From assembly GCA_016287995.1 (NCBI GenBank), contig JAEEXW010000136.1:1-7263 (forward strand): DNA of 7,263 nucleotides. The letters are read 5' to 3'. Under the pieces are notes generated by a model. The model ran no database searches and had not been told where the DNA came from. It was given only the letters and a program-made list of their open reading frames with translations. Shown here in pieces: positions 6,582 through 7,263 of this stretch. A program made the position numbers and the translations under genes. The number at the start of each line of letters is the position of its first letter. Position 1 is the first letter of the stretch. This DNA is from Bacteroidales bacterium (GTDB lineage: Bacteria; Bacteroidota; Bacteroidia; Bacteroidales; UBA3824).

Positions 6582-7263
6582 TTCATAAACGATTTAATGT
6601 TTTCCAAAAACTCGTTGAAAACCAATCCGTTGGCAGCGACGATTTCTTTTCCGAATATATAGTTGTTTGTTCCTGAGAAGTCTGAAACTTTGCCGCCCGC
6701 CTCTTCAACGATAAACGCACCTGCTGCTACGTCCCAAGGGCTGAGACCGTATTCATAAAAAGTGTCAAGTCTTCCGCAAGCGACATAAACGAGGTCTGTT
6801 GCCGCCGAGCCTAAACGTCTCATTCCATGAGTGTTGCGCATCATAAACTCCATCGACTTCATAAAGCCGTCAAGTTTGCTGTAATCTGAATAGGGAAAGC
6901 CCGTTCCGACGAGTGAATCTTTTAGTGTCTGTTTGTCAGAGACTTTTATGCTTTTTCCGTTAAGAAATGCGCCGCCGCCGAGATATGCTGAAAAACATTC
7001 TTGAAGTCCGATTTCAAAAACTACGCCGACAACGGTTTTGCCGTTGTTTTGTAAGGCAATACTTACGCAGTGCGGACAAAGACCGTGAATAAAATTTGTT
7101 GTGCCGTCGAGCGGGTCGATAATCCAGTTAAGGGTTTTGACTTCTTTTTTTGTGCCTTCTTCGGTGATGAAACCTGCTTCGGGAACTATTTTCGATAGTT
7201 CTTCAACTAACAGTTTTTCTGAGGTTTTGTCAACGTATGAGACAAAATCGTTTTTGCCTTTGA
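6578..7263 (-). CDS. suhB: Inositol monophosphatase family protein (5' end outside window)
   Basis: This is a Mg2+-dependent phosphatase of the IMPase/SuhB family, acting in the cytoplasm on inositol-1-phosphate or related sugar phosphates. The frame stays open from the window edge (first full codon 7261-7259), giving 227 visible residues. The ATG at 6862 is internal and lies after the main metal site. Numbered from the edge, the metal ligands are Glu34/Glu35 (ITEEG), Asp49 and Asp52 in DPLDGT (49-54), and Asp177 in SPWDVAAG (175-182). The second family signature, WD.AAG followed by EEAGG, is intact. Family members are about 265 residues, so roughly 35 N-terminal residues are missing. Its TGA overlaps the TTG start of the glycosyltransferase. 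The gene symbol reflects the family; substrate is not determined, and fructose-1,6-bisphosphatase, NADP or PAP phosphatase activity is possible in relatives. Confidence 0.88.
   Translation of the reverse strand, partial: KGKNDFVSYVDKTSEKLLVEELSKIVPEAGFITEEGTKKEVKTLNWIIDPLDGTTNFIHGLCPHCVSIALQNNGKTVVGVVFEIGLQECFSAYLGGGAFLNGKSIKVSDKQTLKDSLVGTGFPYSDYSKLDGFMKSMEFMMRNTHGMRRLGSAATDLVYVACGRLDTFYEYGLSPWDVAAGAFIVEEAGGKVSDFSGTNNYIFGKEIVAANGLVFNEFLENIKSFMN

Noticed and set aside
6578..6862. A separate 94-residue protein starting at the ATG at 6862
   Set aside because: The frame is open upstream to the window edge and encodes the IMPase metal-binding motifs, so this ATG is internal to the phosphatase gene.

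Overview
The window looks like a chromosomal segment of a member of the Bacteroidota, most likely Bacteroidales. It is AT-rich and its genes lack strong Shine-Dalgarno sequences. It carries a Bacteroidota-type arginine decarboxylase, the short-headed hemerythrin family common in Bacteroidales, and exported DUF4369/DUF5106-like thioredoxin proteins typical of the phylum. No rRNA, tRNA, CRISPR array, insertion sequence or phage gene is visible. Coding density is very high and no gene-free stretch exceeds 100 bases.

Layout. The plus strand (bases 1 to 1812) holds the 3' part of an arginine decarboxylase gene. A hemerythrin-like di-iron protein follows 6 bases later, and then a 48-codon ORF that resembles the C-terminal part of a RelB/DinJ-type antitoxin. 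This strand converges on the minus strand with only 9 bases between stop codons. The minus strand, read from the right edge leftwards, holds an inositol-monophosphatase-family gene (5' end outside the window), a family 2 glycosyltransferase with a TTG start, a polyprenol-phosphate mannosyltransferase (DPM1-like), an 85-base gap, and two paralogous exported thioredoxin-like proteins.

How the genes may work together. The phosphatase, glycosyltransferase and DPM1-like genes overlap end to start (4 and 16 bases), so they are probably one translationally coupled unit for sugar transfer at the cytoplasmic face of the inner membrane. The two thioredoxin-like genes overlap by 4 bases (ATGA) and should act in the periplasm. 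Both carry several D-(S/T)-(A/I/L/V/M/T) tripeptides, the Bacteroides O-glycosylation sequon, so they may be clients of a lipid-linked sugar pathway. That link is inference. Decarboxylase and hemerythrin are probably co-transcribed.

I see no clear new defence system or mobile system. The points most worth a second look are the truncated antitoxin-like ORF, the tandem thioredoxin paralogs with different active sites and a helical insertion in one, and the sequon-rich exported proteins beside a DPM1-like gene.
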